DNA from: JAOAFX01 sp049700315
Lineage (GTDB): Bacteria; Hydrothermota; Tepidihabitantia; SM23-42; JAOAFX01
Direction of reading: 5' to 3'
Length of the DNA: 15,882 bases
NCBI GenBank assembly: GCA_049700315.1
Contig: JBNAVN010000053.1
Location: 1-15,882 of the forward strand
Shown here: positions 1-8,544 of the stretch, piece by piece
Layout of the letters: the number at the start of each line of letters is the position of its first letter
Numbering within the stretch: the stretch's first letter is position 1
Notes under the pieces: generated by a model
Database searches by the model: none
Seen by the model: the letters and a program-made list of their open reading frames with translations, nothing else
What the model was told of the DNA's origin: nothing
Position numbers and translations under genes: made by a program

Positions 1-10
1 TATTCTTCAT
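1..10 (-). CDS. Start of the next dcw gene (partial, first codons only)
   Basis: The minus strand reads ATGAAGAATA at the left edge, giving Met-Lys-Asn before the window ends. The ATG shares bases with the TGA stop of murC in an ATGA overlap. A good ribosome binding site (GAGGA, about 6 bases before the ATG) lies inside the end of murC, so a real translationally coupled gene is likely. In canonical dcw clusters the gene after murC is murB, ddl, ftsQ or ftsA, but three codons cannot tell which. Confidence 0.6.
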
Positions 11-1383
11 GTTAATTCCTCAAACAATCTGGGCACAATCTTATTAATATCACCAGCACCTTGAACAATAACAACATCATTCGGTCGCATGGTTTTTTTC
101 AAAAATTTAACTATTTCTGAAAATGACTTGATATAAAATACATTATCCTGTTCCTTTCTAATTCTCCGGCTCAAAGCCTCGCCATTTATGCCTGGGATAG
201 GAATCTCGTGGGCAGGATAGATTTCTGTTACAATGACTATATTTGCAAATATGAATGATCTGCTAAATTCATCAAAAAGATGATATGTTCTCGTATATCT
301 ATGTGGTTGAAACACTGATATTATTCTTTTATCAGGAAAATACTCTTTTATGGTCTGCAAAGTAACACTAATTTCTGTTGGGTGATGTCCGTAATCCTCA
401 AAAATCATTACGCCATCAATTTTTCCATGATATTCTATTCTCCGATGAACACCTTTGAATTCCTGCAATGCTGTTTTTATCATTTTTGTCGGAACCCCCA
501 GTTCCAGTCCCACACCAATCGCTGCCAGGCTATTGGTAACATTGTGCCTACCCGGAATATTTATCTCAAATTTCCCGAGTGTCTTATTATTCCAGGAAAC
601 ATAATATGTTGAACCAAAATTTTTACGCTTTATATCGTATGCCCTCAATTGTGCACATTCATTCAACCCATAGGTTATTATTCTCTTCCTGATACAATTC
701 CTTATATTCAAATTACTCAATGATTCAGTACCAAGGAATACACATCCCCAAAAAGGAACATGATTCGCAAAATGCACGAAATTCTCTTCAATTTCTTTCA
801 GATCTTTGTAGTATTCCAGGTGTTCGGGTTCGATATTAGTAATAACCGCATACGATGGCAAAAGTCTCAAAAAGGATTTATCTGATTCATCTGCCTCACA
901 TACCAAATAATCACCCTTACCATACCTTGCCTGGCTACCACCTTTTATTACTATACCACCAACTATTGTCATTGGCTCCAGCCTGCCTCTATGTAGGACC
1001 TCACCTACCATCCATGAAGTCGTGGTTTTACCATGTGTTCCAGAAATGCATATTGAATTCTTTATGCGTGTCAATTCCGCCAGTAATTCACTCCGATGAA
1101 TCACCGGTATGCCAAGCCTTTTTGCTTCCGCAATCTCACAATTGTCATCCTTTACTGCTGTTGAATAGACAACCACATCCTTGCCAATTACATTTTCTTT
1201 CCTGTGTGCATATCTTATCGTTATTCCTGCTTTCTTCAAATTATCAGTAATCGCTGAACGCTTTAGATCTGAACCAGATATCTTGAAACCCAGATTCTTA
1301 AAGACCAACGCTAATCCACTCATACCAATTCCACCGATGCCAACAAAGTGGATATTGACAGTTCGCCCGAGTAGTCTTTTCAT
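7..1383 (-). CDS. murC: UDP-N-acetylmuramate--L-alanine ligase MurC
   Basis: This cytoplasmic enzyme uses ATP to add L-alanine to UDP-MurNAc, the first peptide step of peptidoglycan precursor synthesis. The 458-residue length is normal for the family. An N-terminal UDP-binding Rossmann domain carries GIGGIGMSG (residues 15-23). The central Mur ligase domain has the ATP loop GTHGKTT (115-121), where the His after GT is typical of MurC rather than MurD/E/F, then EADESDKSF (163-171) and NIEPEHLEYY (183-192). The C-terminal part has GRHNVTNSLAA (278-288), HRRIE, DYGHHPTE (330-337) and FQPHRYTRT (358-366). The ATG overlaps the murG stop as ATGA, with a GGAG ribosome binding site inside murG. Translational coupling to murG is therefore likely. 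The stop in turn overlaps the start of a following gene. The motifs make the assignment secure. Confidence 0.98.
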   Translation of the reverse strand: MKRLLGRTVNIHFVGIGGIGMSGLALVFKNLGFKISGSDLKRSAITDNLKKAGITIRYAHRKENVIGKDVVVYSTAVKDDNCEIAEAKRLGIPVIHRSELLAELTRIKNSICISGTHGKTTTSWMVGEVLHRGRLEPMTIVGGIVIKGGSQARYGKGDYLVCEADESDKSFLRLLPSYAVITNIEPEHLEYYKDLKEIEENFVHFANHVPFWGCVFLGTESLSNLNIRNCIRKRIITYGLNECAQLRAYDIKRKNFGSTYYVSWNNKTLGKFEINIPGRHNVTNSLAAIGVGLELGVPTKMIKTALQEFKGVHRRIEYHGKIDGVMIFEDYGHHPTEISVTLQTIKEYFPDKRIISVFQPHRYTRTYHLFDEFSRSFIFANIVIVTEIYPAHEIPIPGINGEALSRRIRKEQDNVFYIKSFSEIVKFLKKTMRPNDVVIVQGAGDINKIVPRLFEELT

Positions 1384-2411
1384 ATTGACTCCGTGATTAC
1401 AGTTTTAACTATTATTTTTTCAGCATTTGTAATCACCTGTTGAGTTGTTGATCTCGCAATTTCATTAGCATTAATCAATCCCATAATTTTCTCAAAAAGA
1501 AGAGTTTCATTCAGGTTTTGTTCAAGTTCCATCTTCACATTGGGCATCTGCGTAAAGTATAGTGCATTGTAGTATTGATGATTGTCCACAGCGTAAGGGA
1601 AAGGAACAAACAAAACCGGTTTCTGCATTATAAGAAGTTCGTAGCCACTCAATGCACCAGCGCGCGAAATGACAATGTCCGCTTCAGCAATAAGTTTCCA
1701 GGGTTCTGTGGTAAACGGGATAACCTCTGTGCGATTGTCTTTTTCTCTACTCACCCATGCAAAATCTCTTTTGCCGCTAATTATTATCATGCTGTAATCA
1801 TAGGGCAGAATTTTTTGCAGTTTGATTGCCAGCTCATTCAATTTTTTGGCACCTTGACTACCACCGGAAATCAGTATAGTCTTCGTCTTCCTGTCAGATT
1901 TGATTCTTCTATTTATTTTGAATTCCTCTCTTACTGGAATACCTGTAACCATTGTATTACCCTTTATTTCTACGCCACAGGGCATACCAAGAAAAATCTT
2001 CCGGGCACGACGAGAAAATAGTTTTGTTGTTCTACCAGGGATACGATTCGGTTCAAAAAGATAAAATGGCCTTCGGTTTATCATACAGGATATGATTAAA
2101 GGCAATGAACCGAAACCCCCGAATGAAATACCAATACAATTCTTGGTTATCGTGTTCAATCTCAGAACTGATTGTACTACCTTTAGCAAGGCCATAATTT
2201 TTATAATAAAAGATTTGCCATAGTAGGGTTTAGGATTTATTGCAAATGTCTTCAGTTGATATTTTTTTGCAATTTCTTCTTCTGGAAATCCATGGCGCAC
2301 CAGAAAAATAGTTTCATAATTGGATTTGGCAAATTCTCGCGCAACAACAACCGCTGGAAAATAATGGCCACCCGTGCCAATACCTGAGATTATTATCAGA
2401 AATCTACCCAT
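1380..2411 (-). CDS. murG: UDP-GlcNAc:lipid I GlcNAc transferase MurG
   Basis: MurG is a peripheral inner-membrane GT-B glycosyltransferase that transfers GlcNAc from UDP-GlcNAc to lipid I, giving lipid II. The 343-residue protein has the N-terminal glycine loop GIGTGGHYFPA (residues 10-20), a second Gly-rich loop SFGGFGS (96-102), and FEPNRIPGRT (119-128), which corresponds to the HEQN..PG motif of typical MurG. The C-terminal half has GGSQGA (183-188), SRAGA (249-253) and a donor-site segment ending in DNHQYYNA (276-283). The EQN to EPN change in the acceptor half is a minor deviation. Only 2 bases separate the gene from the ftsW stop, and a GAGG ribosome binding site lies in the ftsW end. 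Its stop overlaps the murC start (ATGA). The family is clear from the motifs and the position between ftsW and murC. Confidence 0.96.
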   Translation of the reverse strand: MGRFLIIISGIGTGGHYFPAVVVAREFAKSNYETIFLVRHGFPEEEIAKKYQLKTFAINPKPYYGKSFIIKIMALLKVVQSVLRLNTITKNCIGISFGGFGSLPLIISCMINRRPFYLFEPNRIPGRTTKLFSRRARKIFLGMPCGVEIKGNTMVTGIPVREEFKINRRIKSDRKTKTILISGGSQGAKKLNELAIKLQKILPYDYSMIIISGKRDFAWVSREKDNRTEVIPFTTEPWKLIAEADIVISRAGALSGYELLIMQKPVLFVPFPYAVDNHQYYNALYFTQMPNVKMELEQNLNETLLFEKIMGLINANEIARSTTQQVITNAEKIIVKTVITESI

Positions 2412-2413
2412 TT

Positions 2414-3475
2414 CTACCTCAGCCTTGAAATTTGTAGTACAACTCCAATTGCAAGTAGATTAGCACAGAGCGACCATCCACCATACGATATGAATGGTAG
2501 GGGTATTCCTGTGGGTGGTAGAAGTCCAATACTTACACCAATGTGAATCAAGAAGATTACAAATATTGTCATATTCAAACCCAGGACAATCAGCCGCGCA
2601 AATTCATCACTGACTGCTTGAGCAATGGATAATCCACGTAGAAAAATCTCCCAATATAATACAAAGACTATAAGACTACCAATAAAGCCTGTTTCTTCAG
2701 CAATATGAGCAAAAATAAAATCATTGTGAATACGTGGTAGAAAGAGAAATTTCTGAACACCTGCACCAAGCCCTCTACCAAATGGACCACCGCCGCCGAT
2801 TGCAATAAGTGATTGCTGAACTTGATAGGTAGGATGGGTAATGAAACTGAATAAGCGCATACGCACATGAGGGAAAAATGCCACCGCAATGATAAAGAGT
2901 AATATGCCTAAAGCAAATACTGGAGTAAGAACCCTTAATTTTACCTCACTGTAGAGAAACATACTCAGTAATGCAACAAATGAAATGATCGCAACTGAAA
3001 TTGAAGGTTGTACCGCTACCAGAATGATTAGTGTAAGCGGCAGCAGGGTCGCAATAGTCACACCTGCCTTGCTGCCGGCAGTATCTGGATGATTGACAAA
3101 GAAGTTAGCCAGGAAAAAAATAATCCATATCCGCACAAACTCCGAAATTTGAACGCCAAACGATGAAATCAGCAGACTTCTTCTTGCACCATACTGCATT
3201 CTTCCCAAAATAAGAGTAAAGACCAGCATAATGAGCAATAAGAAGAATGTCGGTAAGATTAATTTTCTCATCGTCTCAACCGGTACAAAGAGACCAATGA
3301 AGAAAAAAATGAGTGCAATAGCCACTCTCTTTATGTGACCTAACAGATAGTATAATGAGTTTTCACCTTCACGCATTGCCTGATAATAAGATGAAGAAAA
3401 AACAAAGACTGAACCAAGTATCAATAAAATGAAAACCACTATGACAAGTGTCCTATCAATGCTTGAGTACACCAT
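2414..3475 (-). CDS. ftsW: Septal peptidoglycan polymerase FtsW (SEDS family)
   Basis: FtsW is a polytopic inner-membrane glycosyltransferase that polymerises lipid II at the division site together with the class B PBP FtsI. The 353-residue protein is almost wholly hydrophobic, consistent with the family's roughly ten membrane segments. SEDS motifs seen include GARRS (96-100), QISE (109-112, usually QPSE), YQVQQSLIAIGGGG (217-230), the essential loop aspartate in NDFIFA (D252), and PPTGIPLPFISYGG (320-333). The usual QPD motif reads QPS (156-158). I call FtsW rather than RodA because of the dcw position between murD and murG. The gene overlaps murD by 20 bases. An AGGA lies directly before the ATG, so the adjacent GTG codon (3472) is a possible alternative start. 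Confidence 0.95.
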   Translation of the reverse strand: MVYSSIDRTLVIVVFILLILGSVFVFSSSYYQAMREGENSLYYLLGHIKRVAIALIFFFIGLFVPVETMRKLILPTFFLLLIMLVFTLILGRMQYGARRSLLISSFGVQISEFVRIWIIFFLANFFVNHPDTAGSKAGVTIATLLPLTLIILVAVQPSISVAIISFVALLSMFLYSEVKLRVLTPVFALGILLFIIAVAFFPHVRMRLFSFITHPTYQVQQSLIAIGGGGPFGRGLGAGVQKFLFLPRIHNDFIFAHIAEETGFIGSLIVFVLYWEIFLRGLSIAQAVSDEFARLIVLGLNMTIFVIFLIHIGVSIGLLPPTGIPLPFISYGGWSLCANLLAIGVVLQISRLR

Positions 3476-4757
3476 TCCTGAACGTATCTCCTCTTTCTTG
3501 AAAATCCCGAAATTTGCCGAACGAGGCGAATCCTGGATTTAGCATGATGATATCCCCGATCTCGGCAAATTTCCTCGCCGCTGCTATTGCTTCATTCATA
3601 TCCTGGGCAACAACATAATTATCGTATTGGTTTTTCTGCAGAAACATAACAATTTGGTTTGCATTTTCACCAAGAATCACAATCCCCTTTGCTTCCTTGA
3701 CCAATAATCTAAGATAATTTTCACAGTGGTCACCCTTTTCCCGCCCGCCGATAATGACGATCTTGTTACCGGGCAAAGCCTGGAATGAAGCAATCGCAGA
3801 CGCCTCATTTGTGCTCATTGAATTGTTGATATATTGAATACCATCAATAATTCCAATATTTTCCAGACGATGAGGCAGAGATTTAAAATTTTTAATACCA
3901 CTTTTTATATACTGATTAGAAATCTGCAGTATCTTTGTGACGGCAATTGCAGCAAGAGCATTCAGTTGATTGTGATAACCAGGCATCGGAATTTCATCGC
4001 GTGAAATTATTTCATCGGTCTTAAAATGTAACATTCCATTCAACCACGCACCTTCTTTACATTTTTCTCCAAAATATACAATCTGGACATCAACATCTTT
4101 GACTGCTGAATGAACATTTCCATCTTCAAAATTTACCACTGCATAATCTTTTGCCGTTTGATTTAGAAAAATTCTTTTTTTCGCAGAAATGTACTCGTTC
4201 AGACTCTGATGCCAATTAAGGTGATCAGCAGAGATATTTGTCAAAACCGCAATTCGCGGATGGAATCTCTTAATCCTACTCAATTGAAAAGATGACATTT
4301 CAAGGACATAATAAACATACGGTTTCTGGAACAGAACTGAAGAGAACGGCTGACCCGGTGCGATATTCCCGCCGAGAAAATTTCTTACGCCGGCGCAATC
4401 AAGAATATTGCTGATAAGTGCTGCTGTCGTACTTTTGCCATTTGTTCCAGTCACAGCGATTATCTGTGGATCCTGTAAGTTTGTAAATGTGAACTCTGTT
4501 TCATCAACAAGCTCAATGCCAGATTTGCGAATATGTTCAATAATGGGTTTTGACTCAGGAAATCCTGGTGAACAGACTGCAAGATCATATTTCATATCTC
4601 TGTATTCCTTAATGTGTCCATCTGTCACGAGTTTCTTTGCCTCTTCACTAAGACCTTTCATGTTCTCTTCAAAGAGATATATCTCATTGCCCATTTCCAG
4701 CAAATACCTTGCAACATATATATTTGCACGTCCCAATCCCAAAAGTAGTATCTTCAT
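3456..4757 (-). CDS. murD: UDP-MurNAc-L-alanine--D-glutamate ligase MurD
   Basis: MurD adds D-glutamate to UDP-MurNAc-L-Ala in the cytoplasm, using ATP. The 433-residue protein has an N-terminal nucleotide-binding fold (MKILLLGLGRANI), the ATP loop GTNGKSTT (104-111), LEMSSFQL (152-159, characteristic of MurD), ISADHLNWH (175-183), a SAKKRIF segment whose Lys193 fits the carbamylated lysine, HRLE (296-299), and a C-terminal segment with FASFGKFRDFQERG that matches the family's CAS..(Q/K)F..F..RG pattern. The segment that is usually NDSKATN reads NNSMSTN (311-317), so the usual Asp and Lys are replaced. The ATG overlaps the mraY stop as ATGA with only a weak ribosome binding site, so coupling to mraY is likely. 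Its end overlaps ftsW. Length, context and motifs support MurD firmly. Confidence 0.95.
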   Translation of the reverse strand: MKILLLGLGRANIYVARYLLEMGNEIYLFEENMKGLSEEAKKLVTDGHIKEYRDMKYDLAVCSPGFPESKPIIEHIRKSGIELVDETEFTFTNLQDPQIIAVTGTNGKSTTAALISNILDCAGVRNFLGGNIAPGQPFSSVLFQKPYVYYVLEMSSFQLSRIKRFHPRIAVLTNISADHLNWHQSLNEYISAKKRIFLNQTAKDYAVVNFEDGNVHSAVKDVDVQIVYFGEKCKEGAWLNGMLHFKTDEIISRDEIPMPGYHNQLNALAAIAVTKILQISNQYIKSGIKNFKSLPHRLENIGIIDGIQYINNSMSTNEASAIASFQALPGNKIVIIGGREKGDHCENYLRLLVKEAKGIVILGENANQIVMFLQKNQYDNYVVAQDMNEAIAAARKFAEIGDIIMLNPGFASFGKFRDFQERGDTFRNGVLKH

Positions 4758-5839
4758 CTTATCTTTAGTGTAGATAGCGCAATCATTAGAAATATCAGTC
4801 CGATTATCCAGAAACGCACAACAATCTTTGGTTCTGCCAGCCCTTTTAATTCATAATGATGATGAAGAGGTGCCATTAAAAATAACCTCTTACCCTTTGT
4901 CCTGCGAAAATAAATGATTTGCAGAACAACAGATATTACTTCAACCACAAAGACACCACCAATAAAAACAAGAAGGAATTCATGTTTGACAAGAATTGCT
5001 ACTGTGCCCAAAATTGCCCCTAAACTCAATGATCCCGTATCGCCCATAAAAATCTGAGCAGGGAAAGCATTGAACCATAAGAAACCCAATGTAGCACCAA
5101 CTAATGCGGCACAGAAGACAGTAACCTCACCTCCGTTCTTAATAAAAATGATATTGAGATAATGACTGATGCCTATATGTCCACTCGCATAGGACAATGC
5201 GGCATACGCCAGGGCACTGATACCTAACAGCCCTGTAGCCAAACCATCCAAGCCGTCCGTAAGATTGACACCATTTGATGCCCCCACTATCACAAATGCT
5301 ACAAATAATGGATACAATATTCCGAAATTTATTACATAGTTCTTTAAGAATATGAAATTCGTCTTTGTCGCATAGCCCTCTGGACCATAAAAATAAAGAT
5401 AGAGACCGATGCCGATTCCAAAAATTACCTGAAACAAAAGTTTACTTCTTATTGATAATCCCCTCGGTTTGTTCTTGAAGATCTTTATATAATCATCAAT
5501 AAATCCAAGACTGCCAAACCAGAGTGTTGCAATAATCAATACGATAATATTAGGGTTTGTTAGATCAGCAAATAGCAAAGTTGAAACGAGAAGCGCCGTA
5601 AGAATCAACAACCCACCCATAGATGGTGTTCCCTCCTTTGTCCTGTGTTGTTGAGGTACTTCCTCTCTGATTTTCTGAGTAATAGACTTCTGTCGTAAGA
5701 AATTTGTGAACCATTTACCTATTAGAAGAACAATCAATATTGCCAGCACTGTTGCATAGGCAGCACGAAAAGTGATGTATCCAAATAATCGGAAGGGACC
5801 AAAAATATCTCTCAAAGGATACAGAAGCAAATATAACAC
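4754..5839 (-). CDS. mraY: Phospho-MurNAc-pentapeptide transferase MraY
   Basis: MraY is an integral membrane enzyme that transfers phospho-MurNAc-pentapeptide from UDP to undecaprenyl phosphate, making lipid I. The 361-residue protein matches the family length and has many membrane segments. Conserved motifs are TPSMGG (71-76), DDYIK (D115, D116), NLTDGLDGLA (192-201), MGDTGS with the third catalytic-site aspartate (D267), and HHHYE (326-330). The start is GTG at 5839, directly after the murF TAG stop. It has one of the best ribosome binding sites in the cluster, GAGGAGG about 7 bases upstream within the murF end. That strong site may raise translation of this membrane step. The stop overlaps the murD start (ATGA). 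The identification is secure. Confidence 0.98.
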   Translation of the reverse strand: MLYLLLYPLRDIFGPFRLFGYITFRAAYATVLAILIVLLIGKWFTNFLRQKSITQKIREEVPQQHRTKEGTPSMGGLLILTALLVSTLLFADLTNPNIIVLIIATLWFGSLGFIDDYIKIFKNKPRGLSIRSKLLFQVIFGIGIGLYLYFYGPEGYATKTNFIFLKNYVINFGILYPLFVAFVIVGASNGVNLTDGLDGLATGLLGISALAYAALSYASGHIGISHYLNIIFIKNGGEVTVFCAALVGATLGFLWFNAFPAQIFMGDTGSLSLGAILGTVAILVKHEFLLVFIGGVFVVEVISVVLQIIYFRRTKGKRLFLMAPLHHHYELKGLAEPKIVVRFWIIGLIFLMIALSTLKIR

Positions 5840-7117
5840 CTATAACCTCCTCAGAAGTTTCTTGATTATCTCCTCAAATTTCATCGCCCTTGAAGCCTTT
5901 ACAAGTATCACCTCATCGCCTCTCAAAATTCTATGCAAATAGTGTATCATTTTGTCTTTATCATCAAAATGCATACCTCCGTAGGTTTCTGCTTCCTGCC
6001 CAAAGGTAATCAAATGGTCGCAATGTGTTCGGGCATATTCACCGATCTCTTTGTGATATTTTTGAGACTCTTCTCCTAACTCCAGCATATCACCTAAAAT
6101 CAAAATCCTCTTTCTGCTTAGATTGAAAACAAAATCTATTGCTGATTTCATAGAAGCCGGGTTGGCGTTGTAGGTATCATTAATTATAAACAAACCATTG
6201 ACTCTTATCGGCTCCATTCTTCCAGTCTCTGATTCAATCTTTTCTAATGCTTTTTGCTGCCTTTCCGTATCAATTCCTAATTTTTCAGTGACTTTAAGTG
6301 CAATAAAACAATTATATACATTATTCAAACCAAGAAGGGGTGTGAAGAATTCAATTCCTCTGTAATTGAATGAAGAACCAAACTCAGTAATTCTGATATC
6401 CGTCATTTCATCAAAAGAAAACCGCAAAATATTGGCGCTCTTTATGCCTTCTATACCTGGACCAACAAAGCCCATTCCATGTGCAGGAAGTGATTCAATC
6501 AATGTGTACTTCTCTTTTCTAATTCCTTCAATTGACCTAAATCCTTTCAGATGACCGGGGCCAATATTGGTAATTACTCCAAAAACGGGATGAGTTATTT
6601 CACACAGTCTTTTTATCTCCCCAGGATTACTTGTTCCCATTTCAAGAACGACGTAGTTTTCTTCTCCTGAAATTTCAAAGATCATCAAGGGAAGACCAAT
6701 AAGGGAATTATAACTCTTCTTTGTCCATAAGATCTTGAATTTTGTTGATAATATATTGGCAATCAAATTTTTCACGGTGGTCTTTCCATTTGTACCGGTA
6801 ATAGCAATCATTGGTAGATTGAATTTGTTTCGGTAATAACGGGCAAGTTCACCAAGCGCAAAAAGTGTATCATTCACAATTATTTCGTTTGATATTTGCG
6901 CAGAATGCTGAACAACCAATCCAATCGCACCTCTACGCATTGCATCCTGTGTATAATTGTGACCATCAGTATTGACACCTTTTAAAGCAAAGAATAATTC
7001 TCCAGGGTGTATAGTTCTGGTATCAATGCTAACGCCTCTTATCAATTCTCTCCCCAACTTATGTGTCCTGCCATTCATAATTTTTGCTGCTTCATCCAAC
7101 ATAAGTTCATTATGCAT
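5840..7117 (-). CDS. murF: UDP-MurNAc-tripeptide--D-Ala-D-Ala ligase MurF
   Basis: MurF adds the D-Ala-D-Ala dipeptide to the UDP-MurNAc-tripeptide in the cytoplasm, using ATP, to complete the pentapeptide. The 425-residue protein shows the N-terminal substrate domain (DTRTIHPGELFFAL, about 32-45), the ATP loop GTNGKTT (108-114), NSLIGLP (137-143), EMGTSNPGEI (159-168), NIGPGHL (184-190), and the MurF-typical C-terminal motifs NDTYNANP (312-319) and GDMLELG (341-347). The last two separate it from MurE. The ATG lies 5 bases after the murE stop with no strong ribosome binding site, so it probably relies on translation from murE. The next gene, mraY, starts on the base after its stop. The assignment is firm. 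Confidence 0.97.
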   Translation of the reverse strand: MHNELMLDEAAKIMNGRTHKLGRELIRGVSIDTRTIHPGELFFALKGVNTDGHNYTQDAMRRGAIGLVVQHSAQISNEIIVNDTLFALGELARYYRNKFNLPMIAITGTNGKTTVKNLIANILSTKFKILWTKKSYNSLIGLPLMIFEISGEENYVVLEMGTSNPGEIKRLCEITHPVFGVITNIGPGHLKGFRSIEGIRKEKYTLIESLPAHGMGFVGPGIEGIKSANILRFSFDEMTDIRITEFGSSFNYRGIEFFTPLLGLNNVYNCFIALKVTEKLGIDTERQQKALEKIESETGRMEPIRVNGLFIINDTYNANPASMKSAIDFVFNLSRKRILILGDMLELGEESQKYHKEIGEYARTHCDHLITFGQEAETYGGMHFDDKDKMIHYLHRILRGDEVILVKASRAMKFEEIIKKLLRRL

Positions 7118-7122
7118 AGCAG

Positions 7123-8544
7123 TTATGAACCTAAAACCTTCCGCACCACCATTGCGTCATCAAAAGGAAGCACTTTATCACCAATGACCTGGTATTCTTC
7201 GTGTCCTTTACCAGCAATCAATAGTATATCCTCTGGCTTTTTCATCTTAATGCCAAATTCAATTGCCTTTTCGCGATCAGGGATTACCTTGAAATTATCA
7301 CTTTTGATTCCTGAAATAATGTCTTTTATTATTTCTTCGGGTTCTTCATTACGGGGATTATCTGAAGTCACAATTACAAAATCAGCGTTTTCACTGGCAA
7401 TTTCTCCCATTTTCGGACGTTTTTCACGATCGCGATTGCCACCACAGCCAAACACAATGATCAACTTGCCTTCAGTATATTCACGCAGGGAAGCTAAAAC
7501 ATTTGCTATTGCACCAGGGGTGTGTGCAAAATCAATAAAGATATTCGGATAAACTCTTTCCATTCTTCCTCTGACACCTTCAAGAGATTCCACGCCCTCT
7601 ATGATTGTCTCATTTTTTAACCCAATGGCAATAGCTACTGCTACACTTGCGAGAATATTGTAGCAGTTAAATTTTCCAATGAGTTTAGAATGAATTTCGA
7701 ATTTCTGATTTTCATAATACACATTAACATTTAGTCCCGAACTTGTGTCACTTACCATTTCTCCTCGTACAAGGGTATTTACATTGAATCCAAAACTCAG
7801 CTTGTTTTTTATGTTCAGCTCTTTGATTTCCTCACTTACTGGGTCATCACCATTGTAGACGGCGAAACCATTGCTGTTTAGTAATTCAAATAGATGAAGC
7901 TTAGCAGATTTGTATTTGCTTATGGTATTATGAAAATCAAGATGGTCTTGAGAAAGATTGGTAAAGACCGCAACATTGAAAATCAATTCTTCAACCCTCT
8001 TCAATGCGAGGGCATGAGATGATACTTCCATCACCACGCTCTTTAATCCTGCATTATGAAAATCATTGAGCAATTTAAAGATATCAAGACTTTCAGGTGT
8101 CGTCCTATCGGCTTTAATCTTTCCTTTACCAAGATAATACACCGTACCGATTAATCCTGGATTGTATCCCGCGTGGCTAAGAATTGAATGTATCAGGAAT
8201 GCCGTCGTTGTCTTACCATTTGTACCAGTTACACCGATTACTTTCATATCGGAGAAATCACCATAAAAATTTCTTGCTAGCTTGCCAAGCATTGCCCTTG
8301 TATCATCAAATATGATTTGAGGAAGTGAAGTTTCAGGAATTTTTCTCTGAACGACAACCGCTGATGCACCTTGTTTCTCAGCCTGTTTGATGAAATCATG
8401 ACCATCATATTTTGTTCCGGGCACGGCGACAAAAACAGTACCGGGTTTGACATGCCTTGAATCAAATTCCAGCGATTCAACACGTACATCCTTAAAATTG
8501 TAGATGCGACAATTCAATCCTGCTATCAATTCACTTAATCGCAT
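7123..8544 (-). CDS. murE: UDP-MurNAc-dipeptide--meso-diaminopimelate ligase MurE
   Basis: MurE adds the third residue of the stem peptide. From the chosen start the protein is 473 residues. It has FDSRHVKPGTVFVA (27-40), the ATP loop TGTNGKTT (106-113), TTPES (148-152), EVSSHAL (173-179), NLSQDHLDFH (196-205), the probable carbamylated lysine in SAK (K215), GRME (326-329), CGGNRDREKRPKMG (367-380) and GKGHEEYQ (445-452). The motif DNPR (395-398) marks enzymes that use meso-diaminopimelate rather than L-lysine. The open frame reaches 8640, but those 32 extra codons overlap ftsI and do not look like MurE. The protein pattern begins at the ATG at 8544, which overlaps the ftsI stop by 14 bases. 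There is no clear ribosome binding site, so translational coupling to ftsI is likely. Confidence 0.97.
   Translation of the reverse strand: MRLSELIAGLNCRIYNFKDVRVESLEFDSRHVKPGTVFVAVPGTKYDGHDFIKQAEKQGASAVVVQRKIPETSLPQIIFDDTRAMLGKLARNFYGDFSDMKVIGVTGTNGKTTTAFLIHSILSHAGYNPGLIGTVYYLGKGKIKADRTTPESLDIFKLLNDFHNAGLKSVVMEVSSHALALKRVEELIFNVAVFTNLSQDHLDFHNTISKYKSAKLHLFELLNSNGFAVYNGDDPVSEEIKELNIKNKLSFGFNVNTLVRGEMVSDTSSGLNVNVYYENQKFEIHSKLIGKFNCYNILASVAVAIAIGLKNETIIEGVESLEGVRGRMERVYPNIFIDFAHTPGAIANVLASLREYTEGKLIIVFGCGGNRDREKRPKMGEIASENADFVIVTSDNPRNEEPEEIIKDIISGIKSDNFKVIPDREKAIEFGIKMKKPEDILLIAGKGHEEYQVIGDKVLPFDDAMVVRKVLGS

Noticed and set aside
855..2021. Plus-strand open frames of 131 residues (855-1250) and 148 residues (1575-2021)
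   Set aside because: They lie opposite murC and murG, whose motifs are unambiguous. The translated sequences have no recognisable domain and look like antisense shadows.
7007..7552. Plus-strand open frame of 181 residues opposite murE/murF
   Set aside because: The serine-rich, low-complexity translation matches what the reverse complement of the murE end would give. No ribosome binding site or family motif is visible.
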